Assembly: GCF_029952525.1 (NCBI RefSeq)
Contig: NZ_JASAOF010000013.1
Span: 103,688 to 167,687 of the forward strand
Source of the DNA: Saccharopolyspora ipomoeae
Lineage (GTDB): Bacteria; Actinomycetota; Actinomycetes; Mycobacteriales; Pseudonocardiaceae
Reading direction: 5' to 3'
DNA: 64,000 bases
In this document: positions 34,592 to 50,825 of the stretch, piece after piece
How positions within the stretch are numbered: the stretch's first letter is position 1
Layout: each line of letters opens with the position of its first letter
Position numbers and translations under genes: made by a program
Notes under the pieces: model-generated
Told to the model about the DNA's origin: nothing
Database searches by the model: none
Seen by the model: the letters and a program-made list of their open reading frames with translations, nothing else

Positions 34592-36199
34592 TCAGCGGCG
34601 TCGCCGCCACCACTTGCGGGTCCCGCGGTCCGGTTCGGCCGGGGTCCGGACGATCTCCTGCAGCCACTCGTGCCAGGCCGCGGCGTGGTCGGCGGCCGAC
34701 GACCTCAGCAGCTTGCTGACCCGGCGGTGATCGGCGCGCCTGCCGCTGCGCACCCACCGCTCCAGCTCCCGGTCGTAGGAGGTGCGCATCTCGGTCGTGG
34801 CACCGTCGGACCAGGCCAGCACGAACGCCAGCGCCACGGCGCCGTCGCGTCGGGACTCCTCGGCCTGCGCGTCGCCGAAGATCGCGGGCAGCTCCCGCAG
34901 GAGCAGCTGCTGCAGGTTCGGCCCGGCCCTGCCGATCGCGCGCGCGGCGGCGCGGGGATCGGCCGCCAGCAGCGCGGTCACCACCTCGGGCAACCGCGCG
35001 CGCAGCACCCGATCGGAGATCCCGGACAGCGACCCGACCTCGGAGTCGCGGCCGAACGCGGCGATCCAGGACCGCACCCGGGCGTCCTCGGACCACAGTT
35101 CCCGCAGGTCGGAGCTGAGGTGGTGGCCGAGCACGCGCAGCAGGTCGAGGTAGCGGCCGGTGACCTTGGCCTTGTCGAGGACCGCGAAGGCGCGCTGCGC
35201 GATCGACTCGGTGACGGCGGTGGCCGGCAGCGCCCCGATCAACCGGTGCAGCTCGTCGACGGTGGGCGACGCGGCGCCGAACAGGGCGGCCAGCACGGCC
35301 TCGGGAGAGTCGGGGAGATCGGGGTCGCGCATCCGCTCGGCGAAGAGGTCGATCGTCTCGCGGCGGGTGTCGCCCTTGGCGCGCACCGCGGCGGACAGGA
35401 CCGCGGCGTCCAGCGGCTCGAAGGGGTCGGTGGCGATGTGCCGCAGCAGCGGCCACCAGTGCTCGGTGACGGCGGCGAGCACGGTCTCGGAGTGCTCCAG
35501 CCGGGCGACCAGCGTGGCCCGCAGCAGGGCGACGAGCTCGTCGGCGCAGGGCCACAGCGACGGGTCCAGCGCGGCTTCGGGGTGCGAGGCCCACCAGCTC
35601 ACGAACCGCTCGGCGGTGAACCGGTGCGGCGGCAGGTCCGCTCCGAACCGGGTGGCGGTGCGTAACAGCAGGTCGACGCGGTCCGGGGCGACCTCGTCGG
35701 CGGCCGCGGACAGCAGCGAGCGGGCCTCCTCGGCCTCGTCGGCGCCCCACGGGTGCGGTGTCAGCGGCGACTCCGGGACCCGCCCGCCGGCGACGATCCC
35801 GGCGATCTCGCGGCGGAGCAGCGCCATCCGGGCCGAACCGGCGTGCTCGGCGGCGAGGTCCGCGAGCACCTCGCGGGGCGGGTCGGCGGCCAGCACCGCC
35901 GACAGGACCGGTCCGCGCACGTCGGCGGGGGCGCTGCGCAGCCAGGCAGCGAGCAGCGCGCAGTCCTCGGTGGCGAGCCCCTCGCCGAGCACGATCACGC
36001 CGGCGGCCAGCCGGTCGGCGGGGCCGGCGTGCTGCTCGCCCCGGGCTCGGGCGAACTCGTCGGCCAGCTCGATGGAGTCGACGACCTCGACCGAGTCGGG
36101 GGTGAGGACGCGCGGCACCCAGCGTCGGGTCTCCGGTGCCGCCCGGGGCGGTTCGTCGGCACTCGGCGGTTCCGGCTGCGCCGGTATCCCTCCGCTCAT
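34592..36199 (-). CDS. large hypothetical protein, helical
   Basis: 535 residues, soluble, strongly helical and Ala/Leu/Arg/Glu-rich, with repeated helix pairs (for example LLAAWLRSAPADVRGPVLSA and VTALLAADPRAAARAIGRA) that suggest an alpha-solenoid. A Pro-rich N-terminal 25 residues and a basic end (RGTRKWWRRRR) flank it. I do not recognise a family. ATG 36199 with GGGAG upstream. It is a single gene, divergent from the DinB-fold gene at 36319. Confidence 0.55.
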   Translation of the reverse strand: MSGGIPAQPEPPSADEPPRAAPETRRWVPRVLTPDSVEVVDSIELADEFARARGEQHAGPADRLAAGVIVLGEGLATEDCALLAAWLRSAPADVRGPVLSAVLAADPPREVLADLAAEHAGSARMALLRREIAGIVAGGRVPESPLTPHPWGADEAEEARSLLSAAADEVAPDRVDLLLRTATRFGADLPPHRFTAERFVSWWASHPEAALDPSLWPCADELVALLRATLVARLEHSETVLAAVTEHWWPLLRHIATDPFEPLDAAVLSAAVRAKGDTRRETIDLFAERMRDPDLPDSPEAVLAALFGAASPTVDELHRLIGALPATAVTESIAQRAFAVLDKAKVTGRYLDLLRVLGHHLSSDLRELWSEDARVRSWIAAFGRDSEVGSLSGISDRVLRARLPEVVTALLAADPRAAARAIGRAGPNLQQLLLRELPAIFGDAQAEESRRDGAVALAFVLAWSDGATTEMRTSYDRELERWVRSGRRADHRRVSKLLRSSAADHAAAWHEWLQEIVRTPAEPDRGTRKWWRRRR

Positions 36200-36318
36200 C
36201 GCACGCTCCCGTTCCGCTGACGATCACCGGGCCACCCGAAGAGATTATCCGCGGACCCCGACCACGCGTGAGTGAATAGGTACCGCAGGCCGAAAACCTG
36301 CCGACCGAGAGGAGCCGC

Positions 36319-36942
36319 ATGATCATCGACGCCCTGGAGCAGACCTGGCAGGCGTGGGCACGACTCGGCGCGCAGCTCGACGACGAGCAGTGGGCGCGGC
36401 CGACGCGGCTGCCGAGCTGGACCGTCAAGGACGTCTACACCCACGTCAGCCCGTTCCCGTCGGCGACGAAGGCCGGAATCGAAGCCCCCTCACCCGACGC
36501 CCCGGTCAGCCACGGCGACGCCGCCGGGCTGCTGGCGTTCATGCAGGAACCGGGCGGGGTGGCCGAGCAGAGCGCGGAGCTGCTCAAGGAATCGGCGACC
36601 GCGCGGTCGCAGACGATGTCGACCGGCGAGCTCGTCGCGCAGTTCGCCGAGATCGCCCCGCAGGCCGTCGCGGAGCTCCGCGAGGCCGACCTGGAGCGCA
36701 CGGTGCACTACGGCGGGTTCGCGGTGGTGCCCGCGCGCGAGGCGCTGCGGATCTTCGTGCTGGAGGGCGTCGCGCACTACCTCGACATCGCCGCCGCGCT
36801 GGATCTCGACCGCCCCGGCCCGCTGGCCGGTGAGGCGCTGCGGGTGGCGGTCGACCTGCTCGCCGAAACCGCCGACCCGATCGCGTTCATCGACGCCGCG
36901 ACCGGGCGCAGCGACGCCCCGGTGCTGCCGGTGATGCGCTGA
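36319..36942 (+). CDS. DinB/maleylpyruvate isomerase-fold protein (mycothiol-dependent type)
   Basis: 207 residues, four-helix DinB-like bundle. 'WTVKDVYTHVSP' and 'VLEGVAHYLDIAAAL' supply His residues in the positions used for metal binding in MDMPI-type mycothiol-dependent enzymes. Substrate unknown; likely thiol-dependent transferase or isomerase. ATG 36319 follows GAGAGGAG. It ends 17 bases from the convergent ctaB stop. Confidence 0.75.
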   Translation: MIIDALEQTWQAWARLGAQLDDEQWARPTRLPSWTVKDVYTHVSPFPSATKAGIEAPSPDAPVSHGDAAGLLAFMQEPGGVAEQSAELLKESATARSQTMSTGELVAQFAEIAPQAVAELREADLERTVHYGGFAVVPAREALRIFVLEGVAHYLDIAAALDLDRPGPLAGEALRVAVDLLAETADPIAFIDAATGRSDAPVLPVMR

Positions 36943-36959
36943 ATCAGCCGATCACGGGG

Positions 36960-37901
36960 TCAACCGATCACGGGGGTCAGCGCGGCGTCCACGGCGATCG
37001 CCACGAACACCAGCGTCAGGTACGAGTTCGACAGGTGGAACAGCGTCATCGGCTTCAGCGCCAGGCCCTTGCGGGCGTTGTTGTGCAGGCGCTGCGCGAC
37101 CACCAGGAAGACCACGCCCGAGATGCCGGCCAGCGCGATGTAGACCCAGCTGGTGACCGGGAACAGCAGCAGCGTGCAGCCGACGGTGGCCCAGCTGTAG
37201 GCGAGGATGCGCGCCGAGACCTGCTTGGTCGTGGCGACCACCGGCAGCATCGGCACGCCCGCGCGGGCGTAGTCGTCCTTGTACTTCATGGCCAGCGACC
37301 AGAAGTGCGGCGGCGTCCACAGGAACACCACGCCGAACATCACGATCGCGGGCCACTCGACCTTGCCGGTCACCGCGGCCCAGCCGACCACCACGGGCAT
37401 GCAGCCGGCGGCGCCACCCCAGACGATGTTCTGCGAGGTGCGGCGCTTGAGCACCAGCGTGTAGACGAAGACGTAGAACAGGATCGCGGCCGTGGACAGC
37501 GACGCGGCCAGCAGGTTCGCCCCGAGCCACAGCACCAGGAACGACACGACGCCCAGCGCGATGCCGAAGATCAGCGCGCTGCGGCGCGGCACCTCGTAGC
37601 GCACCAGCGGGCGCTTCTTGGTGCGGTCCATGACGGCGTCGATGTCGGAGTCCGCGACGCAGTTGAGCGCGTTGGCGCTGCCCGCGGACATGGCGCCGCC
37701 GACCAGCGTGACGATCACCAGCCACGGGGACGGGATGCCGCGCTCGGCGAGGAACATCGCGGGAATGGTCGTGACCAGCAGCAGCTCGATGACGCGCGGC
37801 TTGGTCAGCGCGAAGTAGGCGCCGACCACCGTGCGGCGGCGCACCGGCTTCGCCGGCGCGGTCTGCTGCGTCCGGTCCACGGACTCGGGGATGGCTGTCA
37901 T
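36960..37901 (-). CDS. ctaB: protoheme IX farnesyltransferase (heme O synthase)
   Basis: 313 residues with nine hydrophobic segments. '[20 protein letters not shown]' contains the prenyl-diphosphate-binding NxxxDxxxDxxMxRTxxRPL signature, and '[12 protein letters not shown]'-like loop ([15 protein letters not shown]) is the second conserved loop. It attaches a farnesyl group to heme b to make heme O for cytochrome oxidase. ATG 37901 overlaps the DUF3817 gene stop by 4 bases. In-frame sequence upstream to 38318 is the DUF3817 gene in another frame and is rejected. Confidence 0.95.
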   Translation of the reverse strand: MTAIPESVDRTQQTAPAKPVRRRTVVGAYFALTKPRVIELLLVTTIPAMFLAERGIPSPWLVIVTLVGGAMSAGSANALNCVADSDIDAVMDRTKKRPLVRYEVPRRSALIFGIALGVVSFLVLWLGANLLAASLSTAAILFYVFVYTLVLKRRTSQNIVWGGAAGCMPVVVGWAAVTGKVEWPAIVMFGVVFLWTPPHFWSLAMKYKDDYARAGVPMLPVVATTKQVSARILAYSWATVGCTLLLFPVTSWVYIALAGISGVVFLVVAQRLHNNARKGLALKPMTLFHLSNSYLTLVFVAIAVDAALTPVIG

Positions 37902-38287
37902 GAGGCGGTCGTTTCCTCCGCGGTCTGCTGCTGCACGATCGGCTTTCCCGCCATCCGCAGCTCGTGCCAGCGCACCACCTTGCGCTCGGCGAAGAACGCG
38001 CCGAACGGGATGGTCCCGGCCAGCAGGACCAGCAGCATCCGGCCCATCGGGACGCGCAGCTGGGTGGTCGCCACCACGGCGACCAGCAGGTAGACCATGT
38101 AGAGCCAGCCGTGCGCGATGCCGATCGTGGTCACCCACGTCGTACCGGTCTCTTGCGTCGCCGAACCCTCGGCCCACAGGCCGAGGAAGTGGCCGTACTT
38201 GAGCACCATGGCGGCGCACAAGAGGATCAGCAGCACGGCAGTGACGTACGCCATGATCCGGTAGAAGATCAGCACACCAGGCTTCAC
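37898..38287 (-). CDS. DUF3817 membrane protein
   Basis: 129 residues with three membrane segments: '[21 protein letters not shown]', '[20 protein letters not shown]' and '[21 protein letters not shown]'. The R-x-MA-VTA-LL opening, the HGW-Y and the PFGxFxxERK signature are those of DUF3817, small integral membrane proteins often beside heme/quinone genes. GTG start at 38287 with GAGGGA upstream. Overlaps ctaB by ATGA, suggesting a role in heme or respiratory membrane function (inference). Confidence 0.85.
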   Translation of the reverse strand: MKPGVLIFYRIMAYVTAVLLILLCAAMVLKYGHFLGLWAEGSATQETGTTWVTTIGIAHGWLYMVYLLVAVVATTQLRVPMGRMLLVLLAGTIPFGAFFAERKVVRWHELRMAGKPIVQQQTAEETTAS

Positions 38288-38424
38288 GCCAATCCCTCAA
38301 TCCCGCGTCGTGCCCCACACCGTCGCGCCCGCGTTCGGGCGCCTGGCAACACCGGTGTCAATAGACCGTACGACACGCGCCCTTCGAGCTCGCCCGCGAC
38401 CTCGACCTAGAGTGGCGAGCCACA

Positions 38425-38511
38425 CTCCCCCGTCGAAAACCCCTGCGTTCGCCGCGTCGAGAACCCCCGGTTCTCGCGCGACGAATGTTGCGGTTCTCGA
38501 CGGGAGGGGAC
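38425..38511. repeat. 87-bp element of four GTCGAGAACC-type arms
   Basis: Outer inverted arms CCCCCGTCGAAAACC and GGTTCTCGACGGGAGGGG flank an inner perfect hairpin CGAGAACC-CCC-GGTTCTCG at 38458-38476. It lies in the 227-base gap between the luciferase-like gene stop and the DUF3817 start. It may be a terminator-like mobile palindrome. No gene is seen in the gap. Confidence 0.65.
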
Positions 38512-38514
38512 GAA

Positions 38515-39573
38515 TCAGGTCATTCGGTAGGACTTCGCGATGAGGTCGAAGGAGCGGAGCTTGGTGGCGGCGTCGGGGAGGTTGGCGGTGAGCATGAGCT
38601 CGTCGGCGCCGGTGCGGTCGCGGAGCTCGTCGAGACCTGCGCGGACGGTGTCGGGGTTGCCGTGGACGGCGTCGGCGAGCCAGTGGTCGACGAAGGCCCG
38701 GTCGAGATCGGTGTAGGGGTAGTCGCGGGCCTGCTGCCGGGTCGGCTGCTTGCCCGGGGCGCCCTGGCGGAGCTTGAGCATGCTCAGCGCGACGGGGCGG
38801 ATGATGTCCAGCGCCTCCTCGTCGGTGTCGGCGGCCACCGCCTGCACGCCGATCATCGAGTAGGGCTCGTCGAGGACTTCGGAGGGCTGGAAGGACTCGC
38901 GGTAGAGCTCCAGGGCGGGCAGCGTGTTCTGCGCGCTGAAGTGGTGGGCGAAGGCGAACGGCAGCCCGAGGGCCCCGGCCAGCTGCGCGCTGAACCCGCT
39001 GGAGCCCAGCAGCCACACCGGCGGCAGCGGCCCGTGCGGCACGGACTGGACCCCGGCGTACGGGTGGTCCAGCGGGAAGTCGTCGTCGAGGAACGCGATC
39101 AGCTCGCCGAGCTGCTGCGGGAAGTCCTCCGCCGACAGCGGGCCCTCGGTCCGCCGCAGCGCCCGCGCGGTGGCCTGGTCGGTGCCGGGCGCGCGGCCGA
39201 CGCCGAGGTCGATGCGACCGGGGTGCAGCGCCTGCAGCGTCCCGAACTGCTCGGCGACGACCAGCGGCGCGTGGTTGGGCAGCATGACGCCGCCGGAGCC
39301 GAGCCGCAGCGTCCGGGTGCTCGCGGCCAGGTGCGCGATCACCACGGCGGGCGAGGAGCTGGCGATGCCGGGCATCCCGTGGTGCTCGGCCACCCACATG
39401 CGGTGGAACCCGAGCTCCTCCACCCGCTGGGCCAGCTCGGTGGTCGCCGCCAGGGCGTCCGACGGCGAATCCTCGACTCCCACGGTCGCCAGGTCCAGCA
39501 CGGACAGCGGCACCGGCGCCTCACCGCGGGCCACCCCGCGCACGGGGTCCCCACCACTCACGAGTCCACTCAT
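38515..39573 (-). CDS. luciferase-like (LLM class) flavin-dependent monooxygenase
   Basis: 352 residues, TIM-barrel of the bacterial luciferase family, MsnO8-like group: 'LSVLDLATVG', 'GFHRMWVAEHHGMPGIASSSPAVVIAHLAAST', 'RLGSGGVMLPNHAPLVVAEQFGTL' and 'RIDLGVGRAPGTD' in the standard order. It uses reduced FMN and oxygen (or F420 in some relatives); the substrate is not known. ATG 39573 with AGGGAG upstream. It stands alone, with a palindrome array upstream. Confidence 0.9.
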   Translation of the reverse strand: MSGLVSGGDPVRGVARGEAPVPLSVLDLATVGVEDSPSDALAATTELAQRVEELGFHRMWVAEHHGMPGIASSSPAVVIAHLAASTRTLRLGSGGVMLPNHAPLVVAEQFGTLQALHPGRIDLGVGRAPGTDQATARALRRTEGPLSAEDFPQQLGELIAFLDDDFPLDHPYAGVQSVPHGPLPPVWLLGSSGFSAQLAGALGLPFAFAHHFSAQNTLPALELYRESFQPSEVLDEPYSMIGVQAVAADTDEEALDIIRPVALSMLKLRQGAPGKQPTRQQARDYPYTDLDRAFVDHWLADAVHGNPDTVRAGLDELRDRTGADELMLTANLPDAATKLRSFDLIAKSYRMT

Positions 39574-39625
39574 CGCTCCCTACAACCACCCGACCCCCCA
39601 CGGTGTTCCCACCCCACCAACCCAC

Positions 39626-39763
39626 CGATTACGCCGGTAACCGGGCACCCGGTTACGCCGGTAATCGGGGGTCCGATTACCGCCGTAACCGGGCACCCGA
39701 ATACGGCGGTAATCGAGGGTCCGAATACGGCGGTAATCGGGCACCGGAATACGGCGGTATTCG
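39626..39763. repeat. array of six palindromes with exact 24-bp period
   Basis: Units of about 16 bases of the form GATTACGCCGGTAATC or GAATACGGCGGTAATC start at 39626, 39650, 39674, 39698, 39722 and 39746, separated by short GGGCACC/GGGGTCC-like spacers. Each unit is close to a palindrome. The array fills most of the 231-base gap between the N-hydroxylase stop and the luciferase-like start. The same motif is at 2286-2379. Confidence 0.85.
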
Positions 39764-39804
39764 GGGTTCTTCTTGGGCGGCCCCGGGTGGCGTGGGGCGC
39801 GTCC

Positions 39805-41106
39805 TCAGTTGCGGGAGAGGGCGTAGTCCCTGGTGGGGGTCTTTCGGCGGGTGAGCAGCGAGTCGCGGATCTCGCCCGCGCGGACCGCGCCGTTGGACAG
39901 CAGCGACGACGTGATGCCGTGGGTGTGCTCGGTGCCGCCCTGGAGGTAGATGGCGCCGGGCAGGTCGCCCGCGGTGCGCACCCGGTAGTCGCGCTCGACC
40001 TGCAGCGAGCCCTGCTCGTCCCACTCGCAGTACCGGGCCAGCTCGCCGAGCAGCGTGTACGGGTCTCGGGGGCGGCAACCGGTGGCGTAGACGAGCAGGT
40101 CGGCGTCGAGGACGCTTCGCTCGCCGGTGGGCTGGAACTCGACGGTGACCTCCGCGCCGTCCGGGCGGCTGTCGACGCCGACGAGCCTGCTGGCGTTGTG
40201 GATCCGCAGCCGCTCGGTCCCCTTGACCTTCTCCTGGTAGGCGCGGGCGTAGAGCTCCTCGATCAGCTCCAGGTCGACCACCGAGTAGTTGGTGTTGCGG
40301 TGGTAGTCCATGAGCTTGGCGCGGACCTCGGGCGAGGAGGCGTAGAAGTCGTCGACGGCCTGCGGGTCGAAGATCCGGTTGGCGAAGGGGCTGTCGTCGG
40401 CGGGGCTGTAGCCGTAGCGGCCGAACACCGCGCACACCTCGGAGTCGGTGAAGGTGCGGTGCAGGTAGTCGGTGACCTCGGCGGCCGACTGGCCGGCGCC
40501 GACGACCACGCAGCGCCGGGGCGCCTCGGTCAGCTCGCCGACGCGGTGCATGAGGTCGAGGTTGTGCCAGACCCGCTCGCCGAGCTCGGCGCCCTCGGGC
40601 ACCGAGGCTTCCAGGCCGATGGCCATGACGATGTTGCGGGCCTTGTGCACGGCCAGCTGCCCGCCGTGCCGGACGACGACCTCGTAGTGCTCGTCGACCG
40701 GGTGGACCTCGACGACCTCGGAGTCGTAGCGGACCACGTCGTCGAGCCGCTCGGCCGCCCACGCCAGGTAGTCGTGGTACTCGACGCGGGTGGGGAACAG
40801 CGTCTTGTGGTTGATGAAGTCGGCCAGCCTGCCCTTGTCGTGCAGGTAGGACAGGAACGAGAAGTCGCTGGCCGGGTTGCGCATGGTGACCAGGTCCTTG
40901 AGGTAGGACACCTGCATCGTGGTGCCCTCGATGAGCATGCCCCGGTGCCACCCGAAGGACGCCTGGCGCTCGAAGAAGACCGCGTCGACCGGGTCGTCGG
41001 CGCCGCGGTTGTGCTCGTCGAGCGCGATCGCCAGCGCCAGGTTGGAGGGCCCGAAACCGATCCCCAGCACGTCGTGGACTTTCTCTTGGTTCAGCGCCGC
41101 AGACAC
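39805..41106 (-). CDS. L-ornithine N5- (or L-lysine N6-) hydroxylase, siderophore type
   Basis: 433 residues, class B flavin N-monooxygenase. 'GIGFGPSNLALAIAL' is the N-terminal FAD site, 'VVVGAGQSAAEV' (about 205) the NADPH site, and 'YATGCRPRD' the C-terminal ATG motif. 'GWHRGMLIEGTTMQVSYLKDLVTMRNP' is the substrate/flavin loop of PvdA/SidA/IucD enzymes. It hydroxylates the side-chain amine of ornithine or lysine, the first step to a hydroxamate. Ornithine is preferred by context with the NRPS. GTG 41106 with GAGGGG upstream; last gene of the siderophore cluster. Confidence 0.92.
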   Translation of the reverse strand: MSAALNQEKVHDVLGIGFGPSNLALAIALDEHNRGADDPVDAVFFERQASFGWHRGMLIEGTTMQVSYLKDLVTMRNPASDFSFLSYLHDKGRLADFINHKTLFPTRVEYHDYLAWAAERLDDVVRYDSEVVEVHPVDEHYEVVVRHGGQLAVHKARNIVMAIGLEASVPEGAELGERVWHNLDLMHRVGELTEAPRRCVVVGAGQSAAEVTDYLHRTFTDSEVCAVFGRYGYSPADDSPFANRIFDPQAVDDFYASSPEVRAKLMDYHRNTNYSVVDLELIEELYARAYQEKVKGTERLRIHNASRLVGVDSRPDGAEVTVEFQPTGERSVLDADLLVYATGCRPRDPYTLLGELARYCEWDEQGSLQVERDYRVRTAGDLPGAIYLQGGTEHTHGITSSLLSNGAVRAGEIRDSLLTRRKTPTRDYALSRN

Positions 41107-41197
41107 GTCGTCCCCTCGGTTCGCCGGAGCCCGACTCGCGGGCGAGTCCTGGTACCGGCGAGACCGCGCAGGTCAGGCCGGTTGGTCGCCGCGTCGG

Positions 41198-42025
41198 TCA
41201 GTCCCGATCGTGGTTGTGCTTGTCGTGGTATTCCGTCTCGGCCATGCCGTACTTCCAGTAGCCGATGGCCAGCACGGACTGGGCGTCCATGCCTCGCTCG
41301 TCGCGCAGGTGCCGCCGGATTCCGCGCACCACGCCGGACTCCCCCGCCACCCAGGCGGAGACGTCGACGTCGGCGGGCACGTCCAGCTCCTGCACGGCGT
41401 TGATCAGTTGGCGCGACAGGCCTGCCGAGCGGCCGTCGCGGTGCATCCAGGTCCACCGCAGGTCCGGCGGGCACTGCACGTGCTGCCGGTCGGCGGCGGT
41501 GTCGACCTCGACGAGCACCTGGCCGCGCGCGGTGGGCGGCAGCTCCTCGACGAGGCTGGAGATCGCCGGCAGCGCGGTCTCGTCACCGACCAGCAGGTAC
41601 CAGTCGGCGGCACGGCAGACGCGGCCGCCGGGGCCCATCACGCCGAGGCGGTCGCCGGGCCGCGCGTTGCGGGCCCAGTTGGAGGCCACCCCGTGCTCGC
41701 CGTGCATGACGAAGTCGATGTCGAGCTCGCCGCGCGACTCGTCGTAGCGGCGGACGGTGTAGGTGCGCATGGTGGGCCGGACTTCCGGTGCCGGCCAGGT
41801 GTACCGGCCGGTCTCGGGGTCCAGCTGCGGCAGGATCGGGCGTTCCTGGCCCTGGCGCGGCACGAAGACCTTGACGTTGGGTCCGGTGTGCTGGTCGAGG
41901 AAGCCCTCCAGCTCCTCGCCGCCGAGGGTGACCCGCCGCATGGACGGGCTGATCTCGGCGGTGCGCAGCACCTCGAGGTCGCGTGCCGGGGGCCGGTTGC
42001 GCCGGAGTCGATCCGCAGTACCCAT
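41198..42025 (-). CDS. siderophore-interacting protein (ferric-siderophore reductase)
   Basis: 275 residues. 'RTYTVRRYD' is the FAD-binding RxYT motif, 'GVASNWARNARPGDRLGVMGPGG' the flavin loop, and 'GYWKYGMAETEYH' the C-terminal SIP signature. It reduces Fe(III)-siderophore in the cytoplasm with NAD(P)H to release iron. ATG 42025 is chosen (MGTADRLRRNRP); an upstream GTG at 42061 would put the ribosome site inside the iron box. The iron box at 42067-42085 suggests its own iron-controlled promoter. N-hydroxylase follows after 91 bases. Confidence 0.93.
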   Translation of the reverse strand: MGTADRLRRNRPPARDLEVLRTAEISPSMRRVTLGGEELEGFLDQHTGPNVKVFVPRQGQERPILPQLDPETGRYTWPAPEVRPTMRTYTVRRYDESRGELDIDFVMHGEHGVASNWARNARPGDRLGVMGPGGRVCRAADWYLLVGDETALPAISSLVEELPPTARGQVLVEVDTAADRQHVQCPPDLRWTWMHRDGRSAGLSRQLINAVQELDVPADVDVSAWVAGESGVVRGIRRHLRDERGMDAQSVLAIGYWKYGMAETEYHDKHNHDRD

Positions 42026-42066
42026 CGACCGTGCGTTCCTTTCCGCTCCACCAACGATCACTCAGT

Positions 42067-42085
42067 TAAGGCTAGCCTAACCATA
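42067..42085. promoter_or_regulatory. iron box (DmdR/IdeR type) before SIP gene
   Basis: 19-bp near-palindrome centred on base 42076 (minus strand TATGGTTAGGCTAGCCTTA). It matches the TTAGGTTAGSCTAACCTAA consensus at about 15 positions and lies about 42 bases upstream of the SIP start. Expected to repress when iron is sufficient. Confidence 0.75.
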
Positions 42086-42133
42086 GATCGGAAGAATGTC
42101 TTCCCCGTGGTGGCTCAGATCTCTCGCGTCTTC

Positions 42134-43531
42134 TCAGCGCCCCGCCGCGACCGGTTCCCGTTGCGGCGCCACGACTTCCGTGACCCGCAAGGCGAGCAGA
42201 ACACCGACGATCGCGAATCCGGCGGAGGTCAGCATCGCCAGGTGGTAGGAACCCAGGCCCGGTCCCGAAGCGGCGAGAACGCTGGCCGTGATGGCCACGC
42301 CCAGCGCCGAACCGACCTGCCGCTGCACGTTGAACAGCGTCGAAGCGCCGCCGGTGGCGGCCTTGTCGATGGTGCTGAACGCGATCACCTGGAGCTCGGC
42401 CGTGGCCGCCCCGACGAAGAACCCGGACGCCAGCTGGACGAACGCGGCCATCCACGCGTCGTGCGGCCCGATGAGGTTCATCATCGCGAACGAGGCCGCC
42501 GCGCCCAGCATCGCCACCGCGATCAGCAACCGCGGCCCGAACCTGCGGTGCGCCCAGGCGACCAGCTGCGAGGCGATCATCAGCCCGACCGCCTTCGGCA
42601 GCGTCACCAGGCCCGTCTCCCACGCCGAGGCGCCCAGCTCCACCTGGTACATCAGGGTGAACCCGTAGAGGGTGCCGAGGAATCCGACCAGGCAGGTGAA
42701 CAGGATCAGGCTCGCCCGGCGGAAGTGGTCGTCGGCGAACAACCGCAGGTCCAGCATCGGGTGCTCGGCGCGCAGCTGGGACCGCACCAGCAGGCCCAGC
42801 AACACGAGCCCGGCGGCGCCGGCGCCCCAGCTCAGCACCGCCGAAGTACCGCTGGCGATGCCTTCGAGGCTGAACACGACCAGCCCGAGACCCGGTGCGG
42901 CGAGCGCGAATCCGCGCAGGTCGAAGCGCTTGTCGGGAGCTTCCACGTGCTCTCGCAGCAGCAGCGCGCCGAAGACCAGCGCTGCCAGGCCGATCGGCAG
43001 GTTCACGAAGAAGCCCCACCGCCAGGTCAGGTGCTCGACGAAGAACCCGCCCAGCACCGGCCCCAGCGCGGGTGCGACCGCCGTGGGCAGCAGCAGAACC
43101 CGGGACAGCCGGATCCGCTCCGCGGGCGGGTAGGCGCGGAACAGCAGCGTCAGCGCGACCGGGCTCATCACGCCGCCGCCCGCGCCTTGCAGGACGCGCG
43201 CCAGGGTCAGCTGCGTCAGGTCGCCGGAGATCCCGCACAGCGCCGAGGCGAGCACGAACGTCCCGAACGCCGCCAGGAACACGCGTTTCGTGCCGAAGCG
43301 GTCGCCGAGCCAGCCCGACACCGGGATGCACACCGCGAGGCTCACGAGGTAGCCGACGTTGACCGCCGACGCCGCGCTCGCCGACACCGAGAACTCGTCG
43401 ACCAGCGCGGGCAGCGCCACGTTGACGATGGTGGCGTCCATGCCGTTCATGAACATCGCCGCGACGTAGCAGACGCACACCGCGACCTGCGGGTTCACCC
43501 GCCGCCCGGCGGTGACCATCAGGGGGGCCAT
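42134..43531 (-). CDS. DHA2-type MFS exporter, probable siderophore export
   Basis: 465 residues and about 14 hydrophobic segments. 'NGMDATIVNVALPALVDEF' is the DHA2 motif of helix 1, 'GWLGDRFGTKRVFLAAF' the loop motif A, and 'LTLARVLQGAGGGVMSPVAL' motif B. Its location between the MbtH-like gene and the ferric-siderophore reductase makes export of the NRPS product the likely role (inference). The ATG at 43531 overlaps the mbtH stop (TGATG); ATG 43519 is an alternative. The longer frame upstream overlaps mbtH and is rejected. Confidence 0.88.
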   Translation of the reverse strand: MAPLMVTAGRRVNPQVAVCVCYVAAMFMNGMDATIVNVALPALVDEFSVSASAASAVNVGYLVSLAVCIPVSGWLGDRFGTKRVFLAAFGTFVLASALCGISGDLTQLTLARVLQGAGGGVMSPVALTLLFRAYPPAERIRLSRVLLLPTAVAPALGPVLGGFFVEHLTWRWGFFVNLPIGLAALVFGALLLREHVEAPDKRFDLRGFALAAPGLGLVVFSLEGIASGTSAVLSWGAGAAGLVLLGLLVRSQLRAEHPMLDLRLFADDHFRRASLILFTCLVGFLGTLYGFTLMYQVELGASAWETGLVTLPKAVGLMIASQLVAWAHRRFGPRLLIAVAMLGAAASFAMMNLIGPHDAWMAAFVQLASGFFVGAATAELQVIAFSTIDKAATGGASTLFNVQRQVGSALGVAITASVLAASGPGLGSYHLAMLTSAGFAIVGVLLALRVTEVVAPQREPVAAGR

Positions 43532-43719
43532 CAGCGGGCCGGCCGCATGTCGGTCCAGTGGACCTCGATGTGGTCGACGCAGGACTGCCGGTCGGTCGGC
43601 CCGTGCGCGACGGTCCAGCCGGCCGGCACCTCGATCGCGGCCGGCCACAGCGAGTACTGGTCCTGATCGTTGATCAGGGCGTAGTACTGCGCGTCCGGAT
43701 CCTCGAACGGGTTGGTCAT
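43531..43719 (-). CDS. MbtH-like NRPS accessory protein
   Basis: 62 residues. 'TNPFEDPDAQYYALINDQDQYSLWP' and 'VPAGWTVAHGPTDRQSCVDHIEVHWTDMRP' hold the invariant NxE/D, SLWP, PxGW and W-D-RP residues of MbtH proteins. It binds and activates NRPS adenylation domains. ATG 43719 follows GAGGAGG. It sits 34 bases after the NRPS stop and is coupled to the exporter gene. Confidence 0.97.
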   Translation of the reverse strand: MTNPFEDPDAQYYALINDQDQYSLWPAAIEVPAGWTVAHGPTDRQSCVDHIEVHWTDMRPAR

Positions 43720-43753
43720 CGGTTCGTTCCTCCTCGCGTTCGCCCTCGCCCGG

Positions 43754-50803
<7,050 letters not shown>

Positions 50804-50825
50804 TGCTCTCCCCACGATCAACAAG

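Noticed and set aside
39626..39763. CRISPR array.
   Set aside because: The 24-bp period has palindromic units of about 16 bases and near-constant short spacers of 7-8 bases. CRISPR spacers are about 30 bases and unique; no cas genes are present.
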